A stretch of DNA of 64,000 bases, taken from Phorcus lineatus. Lineage: Eukaryota > Mollusca > Gastropoda > Trochida > Trochidae. The stretch spans positions 18,666,960-18,730,959 of the forward strand of contig OV121084.1 of NCBI GenBank assembly GCA_921293015.1, in the 5' to 3' direction. Within the stretch, counting starts at the first letter, position 1. Each line of letters begins with the position of its first letter. The notes under the pieces are model-generated. The model saw nothing but the letters and a program-made list of their open reading frames with translations. It ran no database searches and was not told the DNA's origin. Of this stretch, positions 19,945-33,500 are shown one piece after another. Both the position numbers and the translations under genes were made by a program.

Positions 19945-22900
19945 CTGAAAGGAATGAAGGAGTAAAGATTTAAAAATACATTTGATGATATTAGCAACAT
20001 CACTAATCTATCAAGGTTAAGAGAAACGTAACCCAAACTTTTACGTTTCATGATAATTTATCTGAAATACATTATACTGTTTATTTAAGTAAAATCAATC
20101 AGCATTATTAAAAGATGAAATATTTAGGTTTATTTAACAGATGTAGGAAAAATAAATAATCTATATACAGTGAAGGTATTTGGTATGCTCAAGTGTCTCT
20201 TATTAAAACTACAATGAATATTGTAAGTTTTAATCACTGCTTAAAACGGCGTTTTATTGAATATCATTTTATTAAAATTGTATAAAACGAATCATGTGGA
20301 AATATCTTCTTATTGTTATTGGAAAATTGAACCGATTTACAAGAAACAAGTACAAAGATATTGAAAAGTACTTACTGTACTACCAGTTACTGTAGGTGAT
20401 AAAACACAGGACCAACTGACACTTGTTCACAGCTCCCGTGACAATATAACGAATCGGTTGTATCATCAGCATGCAGTAAATTTCTTCAATATTGTCCCTC
20501 CTCAACAACACAGTTATTTCGTGAATAGCTGGGTTCGACTCGATCAGCTATACAACCCCCACGTCTTTCATATCACCACATATCATCGTCACCTACATAG
20601 TGTAATTTTCTCATCTGTCAGATTTCAGCTTTATAATCCTCTTATTGTCGGCGAACATGTGTAACACGGTATAGCTGAATGAGACAGTACAGGAATGTTA
20701 ATAAAAGTCTATTGGACGAAGGATAACTAGAATTCGATAAGGTACTATATAAGTAAAACGGTATCAATTTTCAAATAAATCAATATGACATGACGTTACT
20801 ATCTTTTAACAATGTCAATGAATGATTTATCTTTTAAAAAGAGATTACTTTCAAGCCTTTCCGATCTACAATCATTATTTTTAGAAATGTTTTTGGAAGT
20901 TTTGCAGAGTGTTCGATGAATGTATTGTTTTAATAAAACATGATATTATGTTTATACGACACTTTTTATGTGTCGGAAAAAGTGTCAGTCACCTTTATAG
21001 ATAGACACAAGTTTTGTTGGTAAGCATGTGATTATAAATCATCATAAAGCTGTTAATCCATAAAAGTGTCTGTGTTATATCTCTTCATGATTTGCAATAA
21101 TAGTGTACGAACTCAAGTAAAAATCCTCTTAATCCAAAGAATTCTAAAACATTACAGAAACGGGTTAACACAAATGCATTGTAATGATGGAAGTAGTGAA
21201 ACATGGTAACCGGTACCCTCAAAACCTTTTTGTAATGTAAACACCTGAAAGACGTAACAAAAGCCACGAGTTGTCTAACTTACATAGAATATGATCATAA
21301 ATATAGTACCTCAAAAGTGAAGAATAATCAACATTTTTAATCGAAGATGACATTATAATTTTGTTAAATTGATTACAAACTTTTTGAACTGGCGGCGTGT
21401 CGTACGCAGAATTGACATTTAAAAAAACACAACAGAGCACGTGAAATCCGAGTATAGCTCATACCCATCATTGAGGTAAGGAAAATTGAAAGTTTCAGAC
21501 GATGATGTTCGCAGCTCTAAACGACGCATATGCAGACTTAAACGACCTTATGTCATGTTTGTGAGGTATTGAATCTTTGTAACGATTAATGTTTCAAAGA
21601 ATCTTTCAAATGCATCATCTATTTTGTTTCTATAATTCTGTGATGTGTAAAATTTGCAAATAATTGACGTTTTCCTATGGTAAACTGTTATAAGATATTT
21701 CTATCCCTTACCCGTTTCAAACGGTACGAAATTACTTGAGTATTTGATAAAGCTGCTATTGAAACGTTGACATTCGATAACTGTATCAAGAGACAGTATT
21801 TTATAAAACGGGTAGTCTATATTTTCGTTTACAAGTATTGGGAAACACCGTCTAGTCAACTCTTGACTAACATAAAAGAAACGAAAACGGGTGACCAATT
21901 CCAACGGAGATGTTCAACAAAGACTTTGGATGAAGCCGTACACGCTTTACTGCAAAGTGACCCGAAAGATTGATCGATCTGCAAAAAAATTCTAATAAAT
22001 GAAAATGCATATATGCGTAATATTGTTATTTCAATTGCACGGTTTTACCCAAATTTAAAATCTTACTTATAAAAAGACGTTCTGTCATGGTTTTAGTTAG
22101 ATAATGGTTCTCAACAAAGGAGCTATTGTCAAATGACATTTCAACTTCAAAATATTTCTTTGAAAGCTTTCTTATACTGAATACTTAACTTGGGAGAGTG
22201 ACTGTATATAAAGGTAATGTAAACTATATGAGGTAAATATGAGCTTCTGTTATTTTCGAAAAATTGGAACCATACAAAGTCATCTCTGGTAGATTAAATA
22301 TTTATCTTCAATTTTCAGGTCACTTTAAGACACACTTTATGACCTAACTTGAATGCAATTGTCAGATAACTTTTTTACTTAAATGTTTTATTACTACATG
22401 AATCGGAGAAAATACTTCTTATCAGTTCATCTTAAATTATCAAACTACTTGAATCTTGTCATGAAATAAATATAATCAATATCTGACTTAACAGTTCTGA
22501 AAACACACAGGGCGCTTGACTTATTCGGATTAAATGGATCAAGGGAGTCGATATTCCAATCCCAATATCTTCCTCGACGTATGGTTATATTGACAAAGCT
22601 TCGATTTACACGTTGTAAGTTTACTTTGTATCATAGTTCAGCAGCTATTCAGGCATATATCTGATTTCATTGATTAATATTAGTTACTATGTAAATATCA
22701 AAATACTGATATACTTTCTGATTGTGAGAGTTTATTAAATGTGGATATGAATAGAGCAGTAACATTCATAAATCCCTTTGATATCCAAATTTGAACTGGA
22801 TTATTCCCTTTTGTACGTTTAAGTGTATAATTCATCTTTAGTTTACTTACAACATGTACCGTTAGACGTAACCGTTCCTCAATTATTTTAAATATACAGC

Positions 22901-24360
22901 TTTCAAATTGAAATTAATGAATAATATTCACGTTTGGTAAAATTAACAAATGAGTTATAAACATTTTTCTATTCTGCAACAAATGGGATATATACAAAAA
23001 ATCTGTATACATAATCATATACACTTAACAGAGATGTATGAAATATAAAGACAAACCTAATTGGCAAAATCTTTAAACAGCGAAATGGTTCTGAAAAGAA
23101 ATTAGGAATTTGTCAGGCAAACAATAAATGGGATTAGATAGAACATGTAAAATGAAAATCAATTATTGTGCTGTCAAGTGGTTAGTCATATTATTTCAAT
23201 TAAAATGATGGCATTTTAGTAACTGACTTTTTAACAAAAATGACCCAATAAAACAGTATGAACCATAGAAATTACTAAAATATGAATCTGTGAAATTCAT
23301 GAAAATTGCCCCACGGTCAATACGTGTCCGCTATAAATGGTATTACCTTATCTCAAGTTTGATAAACAGTCTGAACTACAAGAAAAAATGTTTTAATTAC
23401 AAATCATGAGATTTTAGGCCTTTTCTAATCCATTGTTGAAAAGATCATGAACATTGCTTTAAAAAAATGGTCACACAAAGTTAGATGTGTAGTCACAGGG
23501 TGGATATACCCTGAATCTGTTCCGCCGGATCCCTTGCCGGATCCTAGATACGGACGGACACCGCCGGATTCTTTCCGGATCCTAAGAAGGTGAAAATACT
23601 AGGATCCGGAGACGGGTACCTACCGGATTCTCTCCTGGTGGTAAGAGGAGGCAAGAATGGAAGAATGCAAGGTTAATCATCTTATGGTGAACCTTCTCAG
23701 AACCTTTAAGAATAAACAAGTATGAACATTTTCCTAAAAAGGTTAATACATCATTCTAGTATCTTTGATATCTTCTAATACCATATTCCTGAAATGACAT
23801 TGTCATTTTACTATTCACATTACTATTATATATAGTAATATTAAGTGTTTGTTTTAACCTGTAGCTTTTAAAATATTCATTTGTGTCTGTGTGTTATCCA
23901 GAGTGGACAAGGCAGGATTACCAGAAGCCTATTGCTTGAAAACAACTTCTCTAAATTAAAACTATTAGGTATCAACTTGTCTTCTCAGTAGACATTAAGA
24001 TTTAAAATTCTAGAAAGTCAATTGTCCCAAACAATACCACTTAAAAACTTTTCCTTTGCAGTTTGATAAGATTTCATCGCAACATTCAGAAATATATATT
24101 ATTTTGATTAGAATCAGAAGGGATTTTTTCTATACAGGCTGTTTTAATTTTACCGAAGTAAGGTTCTATATTTTACACTGTAACGCTTGAACGCACAGAC
24201 TTGATCATTACACCTGTCAGCGCATTCGCATTTCACCTAGACTCATTTGTGTCTTATTGTTGCAACAGATGGAAGTGCAAGTTTTCTGTGGTATATGGGG
24301 TTTCTTTAACCGACAAGACGGTGCATATTATACTTATGATTAATGACAGATAGCGTATAT
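19945..24360. other. Intergenic DNA with one GC-rich minisatellite
   Basis: No exon chain was recognised. The only clear structure is the CCGGAT minisatellite at 23519-23640. Any 5'-UTR exon of gene A must lie at the left end of this stretch. Confidence 0.45.
23519..23640. repeat. CCGGAT-rich minisatellite
   Basis: Copies of GCCGGATCC, CCGGATTCT and CCGGATCCTA recur at irregular spacing within 120 bp, in otherwise AT-rich DNA. GGATCC palindromes are frequent. Confidence 0.7.
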
Positions 24361-24429
24361 CGCATCGTATATCAAGCACGGTCAATAACGGTCCTGTAAC
24401 AATAATAGATTTAGCATTTACATGTTTTA
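24361..24429. repeat. Copy 1 of a 67-bp direct duplication
   Basis: From CGCATCGTATATCAAGCACG to ACATGTTTTA it repeats at 25597-25664 with about three differences. Confidence 0.8.
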
Positions 24430-25596
24430 ACAAGATGTCAAAGGAATAATATTTATGACTGAAACCCATTACACAAGGATATAGTATTGCTATAACCCTT
24501 AGAGTGTGCTAAAACAGAATTTCCACCTTCATGTCTTGCAAGTAATTTCACTGTCTAAAACATTTTAATATCAATATATACCTAGACGTAGTTGCCAATT
24601 TATGTCTTTACTTTACCAGAATTACACTATTTTATGTTAATTATTAATGACGGTGCAAGAATTGAATGGCTCAAGAAAGTATCTAAACATCTACTATCTA
24701 TAATGGAAATGCTATTCTGCACCAAAAAAAACAACAAAACTAAATATTGCTCCTTGTGCTGCAGTATTCTAATTTATCTTATAATTTAGAATGCCATGAA
24801 ACCGGGTGACACAAAAAAAACAAAGTAAATCAACAGCTGTTTTTAAAACCATAGACATCAAAAGCATAATACAGTTAAGGATAATTGTTGTAATGTCTTC
24901 ATGCACACCAAAACACAGTGCCATGTATATCAGGAATATCTATACTAGTATACTAGTTACATGTTTATGTGTCATCAATTTAGTCGGATCACTTCAATAA
25001 ATCCCGCGTTATTATGCTACTTTTGTTAGTTCCCCGCCAATAGGCATTTTGGGGTCATAACACCTGTATACAATCACAAGCAATCAGACAGGACACAGGT
25101 AGACGCCTTAAGCAGGCCTCTTTTCTGCAAACAGAGCGGAGCTCAACGATCCGTGACAAGAGAGACCGGGGATGGGGAAGGGGTGATCAGTAAAATTAAT
25201 TTTGTGAACTAATTTCAATTTACTATCGAAATGAAAGTAACATTTCCATTCATCAATGATATTGTAATAGTAGTAAATACACGTGAAAGATACTGTTTAC
25301 AATAGGTTCTTTCTTTGAAATAATAATGCAGATCAATGACAAAATCTATTAAAAATCTTTGCAAACCTACCAATTTCAAAATGATGTTGTGGATATGATG
25401 CAAACTACCTTTAGAAAAACCTTTCATCCAGAAATCAAAGGACGAAATTAAAAAGAGCCTTCTTTAATCTCGAAAATGTTTCATAAAAATTATTAAGAAC
25501 CATTATTATAGTCATCGCATAAATCTTTTGTGTTATTCTACTTTGAATAATAAGAGTTTATTGAAATATTGCTTTACTTTACAAGCTAGCTAAGCG
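24430..25596. other. Intergenic DNA, no gene seen
   Basis: A short GC-richer piece lies near 25090-25185; otherwise the stretch is AT-rich. I see no exon pattern. Confidence 0.45.
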
Positions 25597-25664
25597 CATC
25601 GTATATCAAGCACGGTCAATAACGGCCCTGTAACAATAATAGATTTAGCATGAACATGTTTTAG
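25597..25664. repeat. Copy 2 of the 67-bp direct duplication, next to the LINE fragment
   Basis: Same sequence as 24361-24429. It runs directly into the 5'-truncated LINE; the junction falls in ACATGTTTTA, which both the duplicate and the LINE share. Confidence 0.8.
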
Positions 25665-26132
25665 ATGTGGAGTAGCCCCGATACGATTAGAAACTGGGCG
25701 ATATGAAAACCTACCAGTCAATGAAAGGACTTGTTTTAATTGCAATAATAATGTCGAAGACGAGCTACATGTTCTGTTTCATTGTGATATGTATAAGGAC
25801 ATAAGAGAGAATCTTTTAAAATTTTCATCTACCCATGTTGTTGATTTGATATTTTAACGGATTGGGATAAACTTTTCATTTGTCAAGATGATGGCATGTT
25901 TAACTTTTTTCCCAAAACCTTATTTTCAATACTACAGAGAAACGTCTTTTCTTTTCTTAAACTGACCAATTTCATGTTCTATATATTTTTAAATTGTGCC
26001 TTTACGTTTTTTGTCTCTCATAACTTATACTGAGTGATTCTGTACCTTTCTACCCATGTTTCTTGATTTTAAGTATTTGATTTGATTCTTGTAAAGAAGT
26101 GAGACGTAAATAAACAATTGTCTGTCTGTTTT
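25655..26132 (+). mobile_element. 5'-truncated non-LTR retrotransposon (LINE) 3' end
   Basis: The end of a LINE ORF2 is recognisable. CFRCGVAPIRLETGRY is followed by ERTCFNC, VEDELHVLFHC and a stop. This is the zinc-binding C-terminus of many reverse transcriptases of animal LINEs. The untranslated end finishes with AATTGTCTGTCTG, a tail of GTCT units. The same family occurs inverted at 39421-39960. Confidence 0.75.
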
Positions 26133-29100
26133 CTTAATTCGACAATATGCATCATAGATCCACTCCCCTGTCTGCCATTGAATGGATACATACACACCTG
26201 CACCTAGCTTAAAGTCAGTCTCGCGATACATTTATTGTGCACATGTTGAATTATACTTGGAGTTAATGTCGTCCCAACAGATTGAATCACTTGGTCAATA
26301 TTTATAATGAAGCTTAACTGTGAAGTGATATAACATGCACTTTTGATAGGTATGTCAACAACAAGTCAATTCTTAATATGAATATATTTCTATCTAATAT
26401 TTCGACTACTTTTACATACGTTAATGTTACTTGCGTTCTATCTCTTAAATCGTGATATAATTTCCATAATTCTTAATTATGATTCATATAGTTGAAATAC
26501 CGACACACTGTACATACTTAACATGGTGTGTAGACATGCAGTATTTGTTTTTTACAAATGACAATGCATGTAAATCAACATATGTGAAAATATGAGGTAC
26601 GTTACGTGTTTATGTGTTATTACTTGCAAAGAAGTAAACATATGCCGCCATTAAATCACTGTAGTGGTAGATTGAGAAAGACATTCTAACATGAAGATTA
26701 TAAGTGATATTTGGTTGTGTATATACTGTATATATGTGTATGTGTATGTGTATATATATATATATGTAAGTTTGTGTCTGTTTTAATTTTTTTCATTGTT
26801 CTTTAAATATTGTTGTTTAGGTATAAGTAAGAGAAATTGTCTCTTAGAACCTTTTGACCAGTATTAAAGGTGCGATATCTTATGTAGTTTACTTGTCAAT
26901 TGTATTTGGTCAGACAGTGAAAACAAATTCACTCTCTCTCACTCTTATGTGAGATGCTTTCCAGTGAACTACATTTCTTAAAAACTTTACTTTTAAGTTG
27001 AATGTTTTGTTTCCTAACAGAATTGGGATCACAGTACTGGAATAATACAGACCAAAACCAAGTTCCTGAAGGTTGAAAGATGCCAAGAGTAAAATTAAAT
27101 GTCTTTGTATCGTTCTATACTTGAGGTACACCCCTCGCATATAAAAAGAATTGATTGTCAGCCAATCAACAATGGGTATTTTGGTTTAAGTGAAGATAAC
27201 TCATATTGGGTAAACGTAAATCTCCTAATACCTAAGCATATAGCATTTAATGCGAATAGCAACATGTACATTGTATGCTGACATACTACCAGGTACGTAC
27301 ATGTATATAATTTCTAAAATCAATCTATAGCATTACTTTTTTCAATCTTTTAATTCACAGACGTAATTCTTCATGGCCACGATGCTTTGGAAAGTGAAAA
27401 CCAAACAGATCTAGAAATTATAAAATTTGTAAATCTATAGACGCTCCCATAAAATCTTAGGAATACATGAATAAAGTCTCAATTTTGTAAATATCTCTTT
27501 AAATAGTAGATACAGTCTTTATAGTCATAGTCATAAACGTCAGGAACGTTTATAGTTTCTCGCCGGATTGATATCAACGCATGTTTCCTCTTTCTTCATA
27601 TCGTAAAGTCGTGTTTGCACGTGATTCTAAAGGTCCTTAAGCTTTCGAGAACCAATTGATGTCTTCTCCACAACACAGTTTCGACATGTTATGTTCTCTT
27701 GTTTTTTGTTAGCCGTGGTCATTCATTTTTGAATGAGGACTAAGGAAGAATTCATGAATCACACCAAAGGCCGACAACTCGGGTACGATTTGCCAAGACA
27801 TTTCTCAGATTGTCTGGCAATGATTCAATTTACTTTGATTAATATGCTGAGCCTCTTTATCAACAGATTATGCTGGTTGTTTAAAGTTTAAAATACAAAT
27901 AAGACCGTTTCTGGTACTGAATTTAAATCTATGAAACAATGGTTAATCAAGTGTTTTATGCGTACATGCAAACGGTTCACATTAGTCTTTCAACATAGTT
28001 TTATTGTAAAATAAATCCTATACTTCTGTAAGCAGAGGGCTTACGTATGTTTTTGTATCGAAATAGAACAAACTTCATTTACAAGATATTTTCTACATTT
28101 AAATCAATTTAACTATATACGCCTTTGTTTGTTTGTCTAGAGTCTAGAGTCTAGCTATAGAGAAATTAATACGTTTTGAAGAAAATAGATATCCAAAATA
28201 ATGTTACTGTTTCCTAAAATAAACTTAAAATTGTGTATATGTGAATATTTTTACTTATATTTGGATCTTCTCAATGTTGGTGACGTAAATATTCAAAAGA
28301 TGTATCAATATTCGGTAAATATTGATTTGGTAAAACTGTCTGCTTAAAAAATGTGTCACACTATTCAAAAGTTGAATCTTTGCCGTTTGCAGGAACGTAT
28401 GTTGTTGTTTCGAAAGATAAATCTTTCAGAAAATATTTTTGTAAATTTAGAATTAGTTTACACAATGTCAACGTATATTTGTCACGTGAAATCCCTTAGC
28501 CGTTCAAATTTAAATATTGTTTTAAGACCTGGAAAATCCCATGCCTTTTTTCTTGGTGATTTTTAGCAGATTTTACGAGCGCATTATTTGAAACGAGATT
28601 TGTATCTTATTTTATCTAACTGTAAAACTTCCTAAAATGTCAAAATGAAAACGCCAGTCAATTATTATTTCTGTTTATGTAAGTTATTCAGATAATGAAA
28701 CACATGACTCGGTTCATTTTTTCAACTTTATTACAATAAAGGCCATACTTTACTGAATCAAATACTAGTATGTTTTTGTCTGTCTGAATGTTTTACTTAC
28801 TCGTTTCATGTATAAAAAATATCCGACCGGTTTCTTTACTGTAGACTTTGTCCATTTAAATGAAATATGAAATTGTTGGAACTTAAACCCACATCCGACA
28901 TTATATAAATTTCATCTCGAGGTCTAAGTTAAGGGAGGTTTTCAGCGGGGTATTCTGAGAATGCCCTCCCCCAATGGATCTATGAAATCCCTTTTTTTAT
29001 CCGTCTTTTCTTAGTAACCAATCAGATACGCCTCAAACGTTTTAAGAAAATAGACTCAGACATTGATCATAGACTTCCCTGCAATATTTGCCACGGGCAT

Positions 29101-30374
29101 CTTCTGTACGCATTTCGATAGAAAATCATGCACGAAATGATCAGGCTTCTAATAAAAATATATTTCTAATAAGAAAACAATCCAACGTCTTGGATAAACG
29201 ACAAGTTAAGGATGGTAATAAAATTATCACGTCGAGTCTATTAGTTGAGCACAGATTACCGAGGAGAACTACGACATGTTTTCAGTTTTTAACGAATGAA
29301 CAAGAAAAACTCAAACAAAGTTATTATTATGCAATACTTATATATTTTTTTTCAAAGTTTGTAAGCAGTCAGATCGGGTAATCATGTTTACCGAAGGCGT
29401 GACAGTTGATTATCCAATAATAGGCACATATGGTTCTGCAAAAAAGGGACAATTTAGAAATATGTGTTATAAAAAATGAGACTTAACTGATGATTTGACA
29501 TTAAACAAAGTAATCTTCCAGCAAAGGTTTCTTTCAGCGTAAGTGACACGATTGAAATAAATAACGTACATGAATGCTCCACAGAATAACTAGCATGTGT
29601 CTTATATAGCCATATGTATATTGTACTACATGTATGAGATATTGAAGCCAAACTAAATGAATAAAAGTAGAGAAGATGGCAAGATTTGGTCCTCCTGGTT
29701 GAGTCAATAACTCAGTGGTTAGTTGTGATTGTTATTTTGTTTCAAGAGAGAGAAAGCTGACAAACTTTTTGTAGAAAGTAAAAAGATGTTTTGAAGACCA
29801 TCAGTCACGGCCTTCAAACCATAATTATTATTGAAACAATCGAATCAATTACATAACCACACGCATTATTCATATATTCTATTATGTATATAGATTTCAT
29901 AATGAAATATTTACTGTATTTAAATAAAGATTAATCAAATACTTACGGTGAGCGGAGCAACTGCAGGTATTCACATACAACTCTGTCTATTGTCTCATCT
30001 GTATAGATATGCATCAACAGATGCTCCTTCAACTTTGGTAAAAAAAATCCAACACGTTAACATATCTAGATAACGGTGACATGCACAACATGCCAGTTTG
30101 ATAATGTAGTGTTACCTTTAGATAAGCCTGGAGTGCAGTCCTGCACACGTACGAAGTTTTGTAATGAATGCTTCATGAGCTTTCGATTCTAACCTTTCAA
30201 AAAGCATGAAGATCTCATTTGAATGTACACATGTACATCTGAACATACCGTGGTCAATCATCAATGACATAATAAGATCGTAAGAAAAAGTTATTAATGT
30301 TAGCAGTATCTACAACTAGGAGTCCGACGATCATTAAGAGAGTAAGGTTATCGATCTCATTCTGGTTTTCGGCG
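26133..30374. other. Intergenic DNA downstream of gene B, no gene seen
   Basis: AT-rich. A short TATG/TA microsatellite lies at about 26728-26766. I recognise no exon or transposon protein. Confidence 0.45.
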
Positions 30375-30592
30375 TCACTTTTTTAGCCAGATCGTCAGAC
30401 CTGATTGGTCTGCCGGACTGAGGACATGGCTAAACTGGTGCTTATTGTAAATTTCTTTTTCCTTGGTAAATGGATGATTCGTCAGGTTTTCAGACTCACT
30501 TGTAACAAAATGTGCTTTTTCAAAATCTGTTTGTACAGTTAATTTCCGTTCATCCCGACTGTCATCAGTAGCGTTATACATCGGATTGGTCA
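30375..30592 (-). CDS. Gene B alternative last exon: cytoplasmic tail with NPMY motif
   Basis: The exon has an acceptor GCTTAAG before 30592, entry phase 1 and a stop at 30375. It codes TNPMYNATDDSRDERK and further charged sequence ending TIWLKK. NPxY-type motifs bind PTB adaptors and are used in engulfment and endocytic EGF receptors. Phase 1 fits only if the transmembrane exon is spliced from an internal donor at 34445 (AATG|GTGGGC). That donor is moderate, and the acceptor has a poor pyrimidine tract. The alternative is that this exon belongs to another, unseen gene. Confidence 0.5.
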
Positions 30593-33500
30593 CTTAAGCA
30601 ATTGAATCATAATAAAGATAACTATCACTTTATTGAAATTATAACCCCAACTACTTCGCAATGGGGATAAACTGTGATCAACCCTAGCTTCCGTCCAACA
30701 GGCTGCTATCAATTCATCCACACTTTTGATTTCAGTCAGTACACAGACACTAACTAAAAAAACTATATAAAAACACATAAACATTGTAATCACTATGATG
30801 TGAAAATATGCCTTTTGCATGTTTCAGTCCCGGTTGCATATCTTCTTCTTTTCTTGCTCATATTGGCTTTGTAACATTGCCCCAACTTTACTGTGATAGC
30901 TCGATGGTCCAATAAGGAACTTTATGATATCTGCGACTTCGCCGGAGAAGGCGTTGCACTTACACACGAATCTTCCTACTTAGTTTTCTTACTGTGTAGA
31001 TGTGCCTTTTGTATATTGTGTCCCTTATTGGAATGATTAATGTAAATCTTCCTTTTTATAGATTATTACAACTGAGTCTATAAGCCAATACATATTTCCG
31101 ACACTATAGCTGGCTTCACTATTCTCAACACATATGTCAACCATGATCCCTAGGTGATGCCTGTACAGGATTAAATTTCTATATTTTTTTGTTTACATGG
31201 ATACATAATTGAAATTATTTATAACACCAAAGATAGATGTTAGCGTCATGACACGCGAGGGGAAAACCTGTGAATGAAATGTTTTTCTTGATATTATTTT
31301 GGATATAATTGTGACCTAATGCAAAATCTGCATAGGAAGCTTTTGTGACCACTATGGGAGGCAGGAGTACGTGAGTGAGTTGTGCTCACCAATGATCATG
31401 GGTTGAAGAAGTAGTGCCCATTTCTTTCAAAAGACTATACTATAGACTTCATATCCCCTCTTTTTCCATGAGACACCATATCCAGTCTATGAATACTCCA
31501 TCTGCCAAATTCACAGCACGTTTAAAAACCCAAAGTAGACCAAGGGCATTGTAATCACGTTTCATATGTGTCAGTCTAGTTATGTAACAATAAATAAATT
31601 TTCCAGAATGAAGATAAGACAAGCGATCAAACATGACCAGAAATGTAATTTGGCCTCAAAAGTTAACTGGTAAAAGTACCACTTCCTTTTGATTTCATAC
31701 TACTATAAGTTCTGTTATAGGAGACATGACCGTATTTTAGAAACAAAATTGTCTGAATATAAAATCAATTTATTTTCTAATTTGAATAATGTATATTTCA
31801 AGTGAACTGGTGTTATATTTAATAGCTGTGCTTTTTGCAAACATAAAACACGACAGAAGTTGTGAATCACAAAGAGAAATATAATATGTAATTACAATTA
31901 GTTCCGAAAAGAAGTGGAAATTCCTTTAGGTAAGTGACTGAACAGCACATCAACGTTCTTTCAAATATGTATGAAGTCACTTTTGTGACTTTGGAAATCT
32001 TACATAATCCTGTTTGTTGTTTATCATCCTCGATGATAGTCAACTTATTAATAAATCTTGCTTTCGATACATGAAGGAACAGTATCGTTTAACATCGTGT
32101 TCTCAGCACAGCAACAATAACTTGACCAAATTGTTATTCATTATATCAAAATACAAGACTAATAAAAATTGAGAATTGACTAACATCGATATCAGATGGT
32201 TCAGATATTCGAAATATTCACTACAACGTTCAAAAGAGAAGCATTTGTTCTAAAGATACATAACAAACCCATGTCTCTTAAATTGGCGGACAAAATATCA
32301 TCGACAGAACTTGTCGCTCCGGCCGTTTGGAAGGTTAGTGTTTACATTTGTTGTAATTTTGTTAACTTTGTAACTTTGTTAATTAGTTAAGCGTGAAACA
32401 TAGATGAAGCCTTAAAATGTCAACGTATCTGGATACGATATCTTAGCCATTTATATTGAGGAACTTTAAAAATTCTTCTTTGTAAGCTATAAATGAAAAG
32501 GTATAGAGTCATGAATGGCTCGATTGAATTGAAACATGTCCTTTTTTTATTAAAAAAAATCTAGATACAATTTACCTCAAGGGCCTATTTATGCCTTCGC
32601 TCGTTCAGAACAGAAAACATTTACGTTAAAACTACTCTGCCAAATCTAGCAAATACAGGAAATTGACATTAATCAACATTTAAAAGTTAACAGAATATAG
32701 TTAATGATATCCCCTCCCCTACATCGTTACTCTAGGATTGACAAACGCCATATTGTTAAAGTTCTATAAATGAACTCAATGATAGCTTCTAACTCAAATC
32801 CTACACAATTTCATCTGCAATAACTGACCTTTGATTCTCTATAAGGTTTCAAACAAATCGTATTTCAGGTAAAAAAATCTCGTTAGTTTTCTTACTTTTG
32901 TCAAAGACCATGAAGATACATTTATTTAACCCTAAAGCATCATTGTCGCAAGGTTAGACGTATACCCTATTTGTGACGTCAGCAGATTTTAAAATGCTAA
33001 ATCAGTATACAAGTTGGTTGGTTAGGGCATATCAAAGGCATATAGGTCGAAATAGATAATGACATAATAGTTATCGCATAACTACTGATACAAATTATAT
33101 TCTAATATTATCTAATGTAATGCACATGATTTTTTAACATATGTTACCTAATGTTTAGTGCACCCGTTTTTTTTGTCAATGTTACGTTTGTTATTACCAT
33201 AGACTTTTGATGAAGGTGTGGTGATATCATTATCTATATACATCTACATACTTTTAGATACTTATACTTTTCAACTGCCTATTCTAGAAAATCGGTGCAT
33301 CAAGGCAGCACTTCAACTTATCTGGAGTGCAGTCACATTCTTATACGCAAAAGAATAACAAAAGAGAAACTCAAAACAACCATTTAATCCCCCCCACTAA
33401 GAATCTACAATATCTACAAAATAGTTTCATATTCCTACATTGCATTATGATGGAAAAAGTTTTCATGTTAACAAAATGTGTAACAACGGCTTTCACACAC

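Noticed and set aside
32196..32339. Exon-like plus-strand frame ending TGGAAG|GTTAGT
   Set aside because: No partner exon was found and the opposite strand is also open, so coding status is undecided.
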